This document shows, in pieces, positions 12,240 to 21,720 of a stretch of DNA of 64,000 nucleotides (positions within the stretch are counted from its first letter, which is position 1; the number at the start of each line of letters is the position of its first letter). Source of the stretch: Cololabis saira (lineage: Eukaryota > Chordata > Actinopteri > Beloniformes > Belonidae). Location: NCBI RefSeq assembly GCF_033807715.1, contig NC_084596.1, forward strand, positions 31,938,879 to 32,002,878, read 5' to 3'. Position numbers and translations under genes: made by a program. The notes below the pieces were generated by a model. That model was given only the letters and a program-made list of their open reading frames with translations. It made no database searches and was not told the origin of the DNA.

Positions 12240-12770
12240 CGGAATCATTCTCTCCTAGGTCCAACCTGTCAAACACCATTCTGAGTATGTGGATGTGTTC
12301 TGGGAACGTGACTGTAAAAATGACCAAGTCATCTAAATACGCATTACAGTTAGGAACACCAGACAACACTGTGTTAACTAACCTCTGAAAGGTAGCTGGA
12401 GCATTTCGCATCCCAAAAGCTAACACATTATATTGAAGAAAATCATCAGGAGTGGCGAACGCAGAGATCTCAGAAGCACGGGATGTTAGGGGGACCTGCC
12501 AATAACCTTTTAGTAGATCAAGTTTTCTCACAAACTGAGCTGAGCCAACATTATCAATACAATCTTCCATCCGTGGAAGTGGAAAGGAGTCAGGTACTGT
12601 AACTGCATTGACCTTTCGAAAGTCAGTACAAAACCTTGGACTACCATCCGACTTCGGCACCAATAAGCAGGGTGAACAACAAGGGCTGGAGCTTGGTCTA
12701 GCCAAGTTATTATCCAACAGATACTATACTTCCTTTTTCATCGTTGCCCGCTTAGCCGCGTTGGCACGAT
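12240..12770 (-). pseudogene. Reverse transcriptase fragment of the Gmr1-like element
   Basis: The - strand frame encodes SPCLLVPKSDGSPRFCTDFR, then KLDLLKGYWQVPLT, FGMRNAPATFQRLVN and the catalytic NAYLDDLVIF, all RT palm motifs. It ends after VFDRL. In the same frame it runs into cfap45-derived sequence (LQQMEEDKLADIMDY), making a chimeric 225-codon ORF at 12717-12040. An in-frame stop lies just upstream of the ATG at 12717, so the ORF is a relic. Confidence 0.8.
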
Positions 12771-12806
12771 ATGGATGCTGCCGGATGGGTGTAGGATTAC
12801 TCACAA

Positions 12807-13617
12807 CTACTGTATATCATGCTCAATCACTGAAGTACAGGTGGGAGTGTCATTGAAGAGCATTGGATACTCTGAAATCAACTGGCTAATATCAGCACAC
12901 TGTTCTACAGACAAGTGGGCCAGGTGAGAAGACACAATTTGCTCTTTCAGGACCCGGAGTGGTCCTTTCACCGTGTGACCGAAAATCAGCTCAGAGGGAC
13001 TGAATCCCAGTGACTCCTGAACAGCTTCTCTCAGTGCAAACAAGAGAAAAGGCAGTCCCTCATTCAAGCTATTTTTCCTATACCAAACAATATTTTCTCA
13101 GTACTGACTTGAGTGTCCGATGCCAACGTTCAAGGGCTCCTTATGACTCAGGGTGATAGGCCGAAGATACTCTATGGAGGACCTGTTCGAACACACGAGA
13201 CAGGAAGTTAGTACCCTGGTCCTATTGAACCACCTTGGCAAATCCAAAAGTAGAGAAAAACGTTGTCATGGCTTTCACCACTGCCTTTGCAGTAATAACC
13301 TTATTAATAACCTCCGGAGGCCGAGTGGCAGCACACGTTAGAGTAAGAAGATACTGGTTACCATTTCGGGTCTTGGGCAGTGGTCCAACACAATCAACGA
13401 TGACATGACTGAACGGTTCACCCATCACCGGGATAGGATGGAGAGGAGCTGCAGGATTGGCCTGGTTAGGTTTTCCTGTGATCTGACAGTGATGACAGGT
13501 TTTGCAAAACTGGGCAACAGAAGATCGTGACTTAGGCCAAAAGAAATGCTGCAGTACCCTGTTGTAAGTGACCAGACCAAGGGGTCTTGTTAGCCAACAG
13601 CAGCACCTGGTGGCCAA
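12807..13617 (-). pseudogene. Integrase fragment of the Gmr1-like element
   Basis: Two - strand frames are present. The first (13617-13222) has HHCC-type zinc-binding remnants ending CKTCHHCQ and the start of the catalytic core, VIVDCVGPLPKTRNGNQYLL. The second (13067-12807) has the later core EGLPFLLFALREAVQESLG and SPSELIFGHTVKGPL. The segment between them is degraded. The usual integrase C-terminal tail is shortened to VLKEQ before the linker SEYPMLFNDTPTCTSVIEHD that precedes RT. Confidence 0.75.
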
Positions 13618-13619
13618 AG

Positions 13620-13905
13620 GGGAGAGTTAGCAAGTCATTTTCCACAAAATAAGCTATTGGTTCGTCCCTTGCAGCCGCAGGGGAAACAGCCAATTCAAAG
13701 CAATGAGCTAAAGAGGGGTTTTCTGGGCAGCAATTATCTGGTTACGAGTAACTGGAAGTTTAATGGAAGGCATATGGACTGGCTGTGATTTTACCTTTAC
13801 TTGGCCAGTTGAATGCTGGGGAAAAACACCAGTAGCAAGTGGAGTGGCCAAAATGGAGTCTGACAAGTTAACCGCCCCACTTTTAACAGCAGAAATCAGT
13901 CTCAA
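13620..13905 (-). pseudogene. Pol fragment upstream of integrase, Gmr1-like element
   Basis: The - strand frame ILATPLATGVFPQHSTGQVK continues to AAQKTPLAHCFELAV just before the integrase. I read this as the protease-integrase linker of the same polyprotein. No intact protease DSG/DTG motif was seen. Confidence 0.5.
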
Positions 13906-13919
13906 AAATAGATATTATT

Positions 13920-14500
13920 CTGCATAATAGCAAATCTTACTATTATCACTTACAGAATAACAATTGAAGGTGTAGTTCGGCTCTGGCTCTGTCAAACAGC
14001 CATTGTGACCAGGATTTGTGAAAAACAACACAAACAACTTCTCATTAAAAATCAATCAGAATGTATTTACATACGGGTACCAAAGCAGATGTAAATAAAT
14101 ACCTAAATAAATCCTGATGGCACACTACGATAAACATAAAACCATGAACTAACAAGAAAAACAACAACAATACAAATAGAAATGAAAGTTAAATGCATGG
14201 AATGTAAAATAAATCAAAACAATAATAAACACAATCCAACGGTCATGTACGGTTCAAACATTTAAAGATGGCGGGGCTCTTTGGTATTTTAAAGATATTG
14301 GCGCCCTAACCACGCCACGTGCAATTAGACTGGATGGCAAACGCGGCGTCTTAAAACGTTAGTAACTGGCGGAAAATGTTGCCACAAAATAACGAACACA
14401 ACAATGATAATGTACAGCAATACGCATACAGTAATCTCATTAAACATAAATTCAGCTCTAAACCGCTCTAAGTGAACTAATCGCCCAAACACAGCCTCAC
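13920..14500. other. Unassigned interruption inside the Gmr1-like element
   Basis: About 580 bp of AT-rich, unrecognised DNA separates gag from pol remnants. It may be a secondary insertion or diverged element sequence. No ends or ORFs were identified. Confidence 0.4.
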
Positions 14501-14739
14501 GCGTCCTGGGAATCGGGATCTGGGCTGCGGGCTCTGCCGGTGGTGATCAGGTTCCTGCCGGGGGTTCCCGATGTCAGAGAGTTTTGGTTCAGCTTTTACC
14601 CCACCGCCGATCGCTTCTGGCGGGGCCCCTCGGTAGCGAGCGGCCCCTCAGTCTCTCTCCTGCTCCTAACTTCAAAAAGAAAAGTGAACAGTTGCTGCAT
14701 CGGCACCTCACGCCGGCTCTCTCTGTGTCCTGACCGCGG

Positions 14740-15426
14740 CTTCAACGGTCGCAAGGCGTTCAAAAGTATGAAAAAAAGCATCCACTTCCGTTTCCAGGAA
14801 GGGAGGAAGTTCTATGTGCCGAAATAAGTCATATTTACCAGGTGGCGTTGGCGAGGCAGTGGAGGCGAGTGGACCATGGGTGGCAATTGAAGAGGCAGGA
14901 GGAAGTGGACGGAGGAACGAAGGCGGAGAAGGTGGACGGTGCCACAGGTCGGGGAGAGGACTCCAGTTCCAACTTACGCAGCCTTATGGCTGTCTCTAGC
15001 TGGAATTCCAGCTGTAGCATGTTCAACTCTCTGAGCTCTTTCTGCAGCTTCCCTAAGTTCCCTCTCCCTTTTCTCCTCCCGCTCTCTGTCAAGCGAGCCA
15101 AACGTAACGTGAGCTTAGTGCCATCCAGTTGGGGATGGTGAGTAAGCGTTAAGGTCCCCCTTTGGCAAGGTTGGTGGCGACCCCCCCCCTCTCCACTGTT
15201 TCAGGGGAGGCTGCACCAACCAGCCCAGGCTCCAGAGGACCACCCAGAACACCCTTGTCCACTAACCCCTCCAGCACCACTGGCTTTAACTCCCTTTTAA
15301 GGGCCCCACTGTCAGTCACAATACCATAATGTTTGGCCACCGAAATCAAGTCAGCCTTGCAACACTTTTCAAGTGAATCACGGGAAGGGTTTGCAACGAA
15401 CTGGTTTAAATCAAAACCGGATGCCA
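14740..15426 (-). pseudogene. Gag fragment of the Gmr1-like element
   Basis: The ATG at 15426 opens MASGFDLNQFVANPSRDSLE, followed by KADLISVAKHYGI. Further frames give KLQKELRELNMLQLEFQLE (amphipathic) and ELPPFLETEVDAFFHTFERL, which resembles the start of a retrotransposon gag core. At least two frameshifts are needed to join them. Confidence 0.65.
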
Positions 15427-15505
15427 TGGTACAAAAATGCACAAAGGCCAACTACCACCTCAAGTCTAGAGAACCAAGTATTTGCACCCCCAAATGCTCA
15501 GAGTT

Positions 15506-15522
15506 TCCCGGACGAGCCCCCA
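15506..15522 (-). promoter_or_regulatory. Primer binding site, tRNA-Pro type
   Basis: On the - strand, TGGGGGCTCGTCCGGGA lies six bases after the LTR end. This is the classical complement of the tRNA-Pro 3' end. It contrasts with the chromovirus at 20.3-25.5 kb, which lacks a tRNA-type site. Confidence 0.6.
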
Positions 15523-15528
15523 ATTTCA

Positions 15529-16278
15529 TGTTACGAAACCCTTGGTTAGGCCATGTACAGGAGTTGAAATCAAGGGTCACATAGCATGATATTTAAGATA
15601 AAGGGATCGCGAACATTAAAAGATGCAAATGACTGAATCAACACAGGGTTTTTAAATAGTGTGCTTGGTTTACTGTCAATCCAGCAGGACATTTACAATA
15701 TTTACAATTTTAGCAAAGTACCAAAACAAAAGTATGCCACTGCCAGGGGACGCGGATGTTGCCAAAATAACAAGCTAAGCAGCTAAGGAAAAACACAGTT
15801 CTGTCTAACTGTCTAATAAGAAAACAAAAGCCTGTCTGCCTAACTACACTAACCAGTGGGGTAAAATACAGTAGTGGCAACCATCCCTTACCTAGTGTGA
15901 CTTAACATAGATTCTACCTACGTGATGCGTATGTATAGGGGCCCCCGTCTTACCTGTCCCAAGTTAGGGCATATACACCAGACTAAGTAGAAGAACAGCA
16001 ATAACAGCAGGGTGTGCTCTTGACTCTGAGTAAGCAGCCGTCAACTTGGTGTGAGAGAGCCAGAGAGAACTGGCAAACAGCCCTTTTATAGGGCACAGGT
16101 AGAGATGATTGGTGGAGGGCGGAGACAGGGAATCAGAGGCTGGCGAATGAGAGATGGGTGGTTAATGGCTGGTGGTTAATGGACCTCAGACTCGCAGAGA
16201 ATGAGGGGTGAGAAAGGGAGGAGAAGTTGGAAGAGAAATACAGAGACACAGAGAACCCTACCTATGTGGCACATAACA
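15529..16278 (-). repeat. 5' LTR of the Gmr1-like element (750 bp)
   Basis: Its termini are inverted (TGTTA and TAACA). The inner end abuts a tRNA-Pro-like primer site. A TATA motif CTATAAAAGG is on the - strand at 16091-16082, an appropriate distance into the LTR. No partner LTR is found at the low-coordinate end. Confidence 0.65.
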
Positions 16279-17298
16279 CCTTGTGGCACCTCCTTTAGCT
16301 CATCAGTGCCTGGTTCTTCTTGAGAGAGAGGTCTGTCTCCTGGATTTGACATTTCCTGTCCTCACCAGTTTTCATCTTGTCCTCTTTCTCTCTCACCATT
16401 TACGCCCTGCCTGATCTCAAGCCTATGCTCCTATATAGCATTTTCCCCCTGTACCAGGGGCTCCATGGTATAACGAGTTAAACACTCGATTCAAGGTTTC
16501 CCTCTTTTCCTTGATGAGTTTTGGATGCTGAGTTAATCCGCTCAAACTTGGCTCGGGGAGGAATAATACCATGTCTTGCAGGATCTATCCGTGGGACCCT
16601 GTGGATCAAATCTCTGGTGATCACTTGCAGTCTGTTTTTCTTTTCTGTTCTTCTCAGACAAATCCTTTACCTTCAGAAATGAGATCTCCTGTTTGCCCAA
16701 CGGTTCTAGGCTCCTCTGAAAAGGCCTTCATCCACCTGGGACCTTGGGGTCAGTTTGCGGTACCTGCCAAAATAAGTTACCTTTGTTGATGAGGTGGACC
16801 CGGACTCCAGTCTCAGGACCCACGGTTATTGTTGTTTGCTGTAATCAACAGTGAACTGGGGCAAAGAATTTAACGTAAGGTTTAGTTTGGCCCCTGACTA
16901 TTTTAAAATTCTAATACCTTGTTTACTTTGAGAGTAGGCTTCAGTTCAGAAACATTGACAATCTGAGTGGGAGTGGTAAGCAAGATCCCTTTCTCCAGCC
17001 GGAGACGAGAGGAGCACAAGTTCCATCGCCTCATACGTCCAGTCCGGTTGCTTTATTGTGCTTTTTATAATTGGGCTGAATGAAATTAACTTAAAATTAA
17101 ATATGAGTTGAATTAAAAAAGAATATTAAAACTTTTTTCTGTTTTTGTTTTGTTTTCAAATAAAATAAAACAAACAAGAAAAACTAAAAAAGGGCCAAAA
17201 CAACAAGTGTGCCCAGGCGACGTTTCGACCCATGTGGGATTTCTTCAGGCCATGAACACCAAAGGAAAAAAGGGAGTTTTGCCGCCGGCTGACGAAGC

Positions 17299-17437
<139 letters not shown>

Positions 17438-17438
17438 G

Positions 17439-19496
17439 TCATTCATTCATTACCTTGCGCTTTGCCTCAATGTCTGACTCTGGGATGAAGTGCAGGTCAA
17501 TTGAACAGTTTTCTTGGCCTATTAGTTTCTCATACAAGGTTTGTGCATTTGGAATGTCTTCTCCATGGGCGACAATTTTGTTAGCTGCTCTCTTGAGGGC
17601 CCCCCTACCCATCTGGAGCCCCCTTCCCATGGCTGTCTTCAAAAAAAATGCCAGGAAATTTGCTTGAATCTATACTTGAAGGGTTTGGTAGACAGGAGGA
17701 AAAAATTCCCCTTTTGATGGTACTGTGTTGCTGGTGCATCACTAAAAAAATGGAGTGTCCCGATATCAGGGGTGTTGCTCGAGATGCTCGAGATGGGCCC
17801 AGATGGCCACTGGGTCATGTCTCCTGGAGGGTGAGATGGAACAAAAGGTCTGTGGTGCTTGTTCACCCTTCTAAGCATAACACTCCAGTGTGCAGACTAG
17901 CCTGTTGGTGTGAGCCACCAAAATGCACAGATTTCCTTGCTGTACTTGCATGTGTAATTTTCACTGAAGTCAACATGCAAAAGACACTCAGTGCTCCTGA
18001 GGTTGTTTCTGATCCTCCGATAAATATCATACTGCCATTTGATGTTAAAAATGTGGCGTCTGAAATGGAAAAGGCTGTTGTGGAACTGCTGGCTTAGCTC
18101 GTCCTTTCCAACTCCTTCTTAACTGTGATAGTTGAGGTCTTGTCATCTCTCTGTTGTCCACTGGCAAAAACTTACTCCATCTTGTCCTGGAGAGCTAAGC
18201 ATTGGCTGACATGTACTGTATAAAGGCCTTCCCTGCACCCCCATATGCACAGACCTTTTCTTGGGAATTACACATTTGCCGAGCGAGTTCTTCAATATCT
18301 CGGTGAGACAGAAACCCAAAGCCATGTAAAGCATTTGTCATGAATAGCAGGTGCTCATGTTTCTTGCATAAACATGACTGCCGATCAGAGGGTGAAGGGC
18401 TAACTACCCAAATGGTTTGTAGCGGCAAAATGTGGTGTAAGACACATTTCCGAGGTTCTCAGACAAAAATTTCTGGTACAATTTTTTTCTTCAGTCAGTT
18501 AACAACCTCTTCTGCGTCTTTTTCTTTCACAGTGTAATGGTTTGCTTGCAACCAGTTGTCACTCACGTCATCTCGCAGGTAAAAAGTTGTAATTTTATTT
18601 CTAATCTGCATTTGATGGACACTTCTTCTTCTACCACTGTAGGTGAGATCGTCAGAAGGATGTATGGCTCTCTTCTTTGAGTACCCAAATGCAGACATGA
18701 CATATTTTTGGAGCTTTTACTTTTTCGCGATTTTTCCAGTAACAACTTTAGCGATCAGCTGTTTCTCCTTGTTTGCAGTTGATTTTTTGTATTTGGATCT
18801 GATGTATTCCACTCCATTGAAGAGTAGAGCCTTTTTGACAGGAAACTTCACCCTCTGACAGCCCGACAATGCTTTTACAGCTGTACGTGGTGAATTGGAA
18901 GCACATTGTTTCTTGGCCCTCTGGAACCTTTTTTTTTAAATATTTCTGTGCTTTAGCTCTCTCTTTTGCCAGGCTTGCCTCCAATTCAGCTATCTTATTT
19001 TTCAGTTTCTTCTTTTCACTCTTTCGAATACTTTCCCCTTTTCTCCTTTGTCTGGAAAACAAGATAATTATAAGGATTTTCTTAAGACATATATTATGTT
19101 TATATATGTTTATATCATGAATTTCCCTTTCTATATGTACTGTTCTCCCTTTTATAGTTTAACTTTTATTGCCTGTTTTCATTTCATTACTTTTCATTTC
19201 ATTTTACCCCAATCCCCCAATCTGTTACTAACTTAACTTCTAACCTGGAGGGCTGTGGCTCGGGCTGAGCATAGCGCTGGCCCTGGACTTTGCTCTGGCT
19301 GCTTTTTTTGCCTCTCTCCACTTCTTTCTTTTTGCCCTCTTCTCTCGCTCGCTCAGCTCATCAATGCCCTTTTTCTTTCCAGTGTCTTTGTCCTTCCACC
19401 TGGCCCTCTCTTTCTCAAGATACTGTCTTCATCTGTCAGGGTCAGCATTATGGTGCTCCCGGTGGCGTTTTCTGTTTCCGCTCCTCTTTGACTCAT
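17439..19496 (-). pseudogene. Decayed putative transposase-like gene (DFSENY / FFSD / SHGKG family)
   Basis: On the - strand the ATG at 19496 (MSQRGAETENA) leads to a basic exon (about 19496-19240) with IDELSEREKRAKRKKWREAK. It ends at a possible GT donor; an AG acceptor follows near 19057. Next comes a coiled coil, KKKLKNKIAELEASLAKERA. Then, across frameshifts: FPVKKALLFNGVEYIRSKYK, ITTFYLRDDVSDNW, SPSPSDRQSCLCKKHEHLLF (Cys/His cluster), FHFRRHIFNIKWQYDIY, HVDFSENYTCKYSKE (about 17975-17935), SVHFGGSHQQASLHTGVL, LHFFSDAPATQYHQKGNFF and FEDSHGKGAPDG. Conserved acidic residues in strand-like settings suggest an RNase-H-like fold, as in DDE transposases; this is inference. I recall multicopy homologues in fish and invertebrates but no accepted name. 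It is broken by several frameshifts and stops. The + strand ORF at 17648-18097 is its shadow. Confidence 0.65.
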
Positions 19497-19499
19497 AAC

Positions 19500-20315
19500 T
19501 ACAACAGATGCAAGACTCCTTTAAACCAGCAGTCTGACTTCAATTGTCATTGTTAAGAATAGCCTTGTAAAATGTTGTTATTCATTATGTTATTATTGTC
19601 AATAAACTACCATCTGTTCCCCCTGTCATGCACCATGTCCACCCTATCAGGGAAGTATCAATAACAGGGTGGACTAAGATAGGGTGGACATTTTTAGCTA
19701 ACATTAGCAATTGATGAGCAAATGGTGGGCTCTCAGCTAGCAGAGTTAGCAGTTAGTGAAGGTGACCTCAAAATATATATGACAACATTTACAATTTCTG
19801 AACAATAATGTGTTTTTAATATTTCCCCATGAAAGGGTGGACATGTTAAGCTTGACACCTTGCAACAAGTAAGACAATATGAAGAAAATTATTAAATTAA
19901 CGTGTAAATACTCACTGATAAGGAGTCAAATGTGTCAACCATCACTGAAGAGTTTCAAAATGGTGGTCATGATGTCACCAATGACATCAGCTATCGAATT
20001 TAAGGGACAGTTACAGTATAATGACAGGGTGGACACTGACTTCAGGGACATGTATTAAATATTTAATATTTATATTAAATAACTGTTGAAACCACAAGAA
20101 TTACCCATTTAAGAAAGCTCTTCTTTATAATAATAACACCATGACAAAATGGTCAAAGTGGCTTAATTTGTAGGAGGCAGACTCAGGAAACATTATCCAG
20201 TATCCAAAAGTGATCATTTATTTACAGTGCCACAAAAAGATATTTACAAAAAAAAACAGTTAACCTGGCTTAACTGTATATTCTTTGCTTTACACAAGGT
20301 CCAAACTAGCTTTGA
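19500..20315. other. Intergenic, no gene recognised
   Basis: AT-rich DNA with scattered AGGGTGGACA motifs (near 19650, 19680, 19848 and 20026). No ORF or element ends are recognised. It holds the ATAAC target site of the chromovirus at its right edge. Confidence 0.5.
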
Positions 20316-20320
20316 ATAAC

Positions 20321-20762
20321 TGTCATAGTTTCTCAGTTTGATTTGTTTTTTACTTGTTAACTCACTCTCCTGTCATTCCAGACCCTGCCACCCTCATCAG
20401 CCAGAAATCCACTCATTCCCTTCACCTGTGCTTCCCCTGCCCAGCTCCACACCTGGTTTCCCTCATCAGCAGTTCCCCTCATATACCGGCCCATTTCCAC
20501 CTTCTAGTTTGCCAGATTGTCGAGTGTTTGTGCCTCACTTTCCAGCGTTCCCGATTTTTGATCAGTTTTCTGCCTGCCTGCCTGTCTGCGACCCTGCCTG
20601 ATTCCGGTTTTTGGATTTTTGCCTACCCCCTTGGATTGTTTGCCTGATCTGCCTGACTACCCGGTTTTGACCCCTGCCTGCCTTTGACCCTGATTAAAGC
20701 CTCTTGGACTCTGATTGTGTTTGGTGTCATGCATTTGGGTTCTCTGTCTTTGAGCCGTGACA
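20321..20762 (+). repeat. 5' LTR of the chromovirus
   Basis: Starts TGTCATAGTT, ends GCCGTGACA. It contains TATA at 20482-20485, a probable transcript start near 20511 and ATTAAA near 20694 as a possible polyadenylation signal. Confidence 0.95.
20482..20520 (+). promoter_or_regulatory. LTR promoter and self-primer sequence
   Basis: TATA at 20482 is 29 bp before GCCAGATTGT (20511-20520). That 10-mer is exactly complementary to ACAATCTGGC (20765-20774) just after the 5' LTR. In Tf1/sushi elements the first bases of the RNA prime its own reverse transcription. The start site is inferred from this spacing. Confidence 0.7.
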
Positions 20763-20764
20763 GT

Positions 20765-20774
20765 ACAATCTGGC
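20765..20774 (+). promoter_or_regulatory. Self-primer binding site of the chromovirus
   Basis: ACAATCTGGC begins two bases after the LTR end and is the perfect complement of the presumed RNA 5' end at 20511-20520. No tRNA 3'-end complement is apparent here. Confidence 0.7.
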
Positions 20775-20781
20775 CAAAAGC

Positions 20782-21720
20782 ATGAACCCAGCCGACCCAA
20801 ATCCAGATCCAGTACAGCACGCGCTGTCTTCTCAGGCTGCTGCTATTCAGCGTCATGAGGAGGAACTCTCCAATGTTGCCGGAGGACTTCAGGAGTTTGC
20901 CGCTCGTCAGGACCGGTGTTTAGACGCCATCCGGGAGCAGATGAACCAGCTTTTCTTTTCGACCCGACCTCCAGCACCTGAGGCTCGGCTTTCGCCTCCA
21001 GAGCGGTACTCCGGTGAGCCACGAACATGCCGGCCGTTCCTCACTCAATGCTCTCTCCTCTTCGAGCTCCAGCCGTCTTCCTATCCGTCGGAGAGGGCCC
21101 GGGTGGCCTTCATCATTTCCCAGCTCACAGGGAGAGCCAGGGACTGGGGAACTGCGGAGTGGGAGAGGCAATCCCCGATCTGTTCCTCAGTGAAACTTTT
21201 TTCAGACGAGCTGAAGAAGGTTTTTGATCACGTTACACCGGGGAGAGAGGCGGCTCGTGGTCTCCTCACCCTGGCTCAGGGGGGACGAAGTGTGGCCGAT
21301 TATTCCATTGAGTTTCGCACGGTGGCAGCTGAAAGTAAGTGGAATGCTGATTCACTCTATGATGCGTTTTATCATGGTCTCTCTGATTCAATTAAAGATG
21401 AGCTGGCAGCCAGAGATCCGCCCATCGGCCTGGATGCCCTGATCGCTCTCGCCATTCGGGTGGATGGACGCCTCAGAGAGAGGAAGAGGGAGAGAGCCCA
21501 GTCCGTCGTACTCCGGGGGTTCCCTCACCTACCGGCCGCGGTTCCTGTCTCAGCTCCCCCGTCCGCTTCTAATGATTATCCGGAGCCCATGCAGTTGGGG
21601 CGGACTCATCTCTCCTTGGCAGAACGCCAGCGCCGCCTGCGGGAAAACAGGTGCATGTACTGTGGCCAGGTTGGACATTTTGTGGCTTCCTGCCAGGTAA
21701 AAGGGCAGGCTCACCAGTAA
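20782..21720 (+). CDS. Gag of the chromovirus (312 aa)
   Basis: Structural capsid protein that packages the element RNA in cytoplasmic particles. The ATG at 20782 is the first after the primer site. Residues about 15-60 are coiled-coil-like ([20 protein letters not shown]). The central part is a retrotransposon gag capsid domain: [39 protein letters not shown] and [21 protein letters not shown] zinc knuckle [14 protein letters not shown] lies at residues 291-304, close to the stop. Length and order fit sushi-type Gag. Pol overlaps its last part in the -1 frame. I saw no textbook slippery heptamer in register; AAAAGGG at 21699-21705 is a slip-prone candidate. The reading frame is fully open. 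Confidence 0.93.
   Translation: MNPADPNPDPVQHALSSQAAAIQRHEEELSNVAGGLQEFAARQDRCLDAIREQMNQLFFSTRPPAPEARLSPPERYSGEPRTCRPFLTQCSLLFELQPSSYPSERARVAFIISQLTGRARDWGTAEWERQSPICSSVKLFSDELKKVFDHVTPGREAARGLLTLAQGGRSVADYSIEFRTVAAESKWNADSLYDAFYHGLSDSIKDELAARDPPIGLDALIALAIRVDGRLRERKRERAQSVVLRGFPHLPAAVPVSAPPSASNDYPEPMQLGRTHLSLAERQRRLRENRCMYCGQVGHFVASCQVKGQAHQ

Larger units (their letters stand above)
12236..16278 (-). mobile_element. Decayed Gmr1-like LTR retrotransposon (5' LTR, gag, INT, RT; 3' end lost)
   Basis: On the - strand the order is LTR (16278-15529), primer site, gag (15426 to about 14740), a broken region, integrase (13617-12807) and reverse transcriptase (about 12750-12265). Integrase upstream of RT is the order of the Gmr1 group of Ty3/gypsy elements, otherwise typical of copia. 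The RNase H region, the end of RT and the 3' LTR are absent. Several stops and frameshifts are present. It is inserted in the cfap45 retrocopy in the same orientation. Confidence 0.75.
11408..16860 (-). pseudogene. cfap45: Processed pseudogene of cfap45 (ccdc19), split by an LTR element
   Basis: On the - strand two blocks match the ciliary microtubule inner protein CFAP45. The 5' block (about 16840-16280) encodes GRYRKLTPRSQVDEGLF, then LQVITRDLIH and AKFERINSAS, with stops and frameshifts. The 3' block (about 12235-11452) encodes MLQQMEEDKLAD, TEQDELCAQRNQEMIEKEW, ARLEQV-like AHLEQVQQK, DERVLKVQQEE and the near-terminal KELRATGLAEKY. The 3' block runs about 250 codons without introns. It ends with an AATAAA (11442-11447 as TTTATT) and a 16-A tail (T run 11408-11423), which marks a reverse-transcribed mRNA. 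Roughly the middle third of the protein is missing where the Gmr1-like element (about 12236-16278) lies, so an insertion was followed by deletion. It is non-functional. The assignment rests on remembered motifs and is fairly sure. Confidence 0.8.

Noticed and set aside
14540..14827. 95-codon + frame in a CpG-rich stretch
   Set aside because: The opposite strand carries gag-like ELPPFLETEVDAFFHTFERL; the + frame is a shadow.
17648..18097. 149-codon open frame on +
   Set aside because: The opposite strand encodes HVDFSENYTCKYS and other conserved motifs of the decayed transposase-like gene; the + frame is its shadow.
20338..20647. Short open frames inside the LTRs (also at 25069-25378)
   Set aside because: They are LTR sequence, present identically in both copies, and have no start context or domain.
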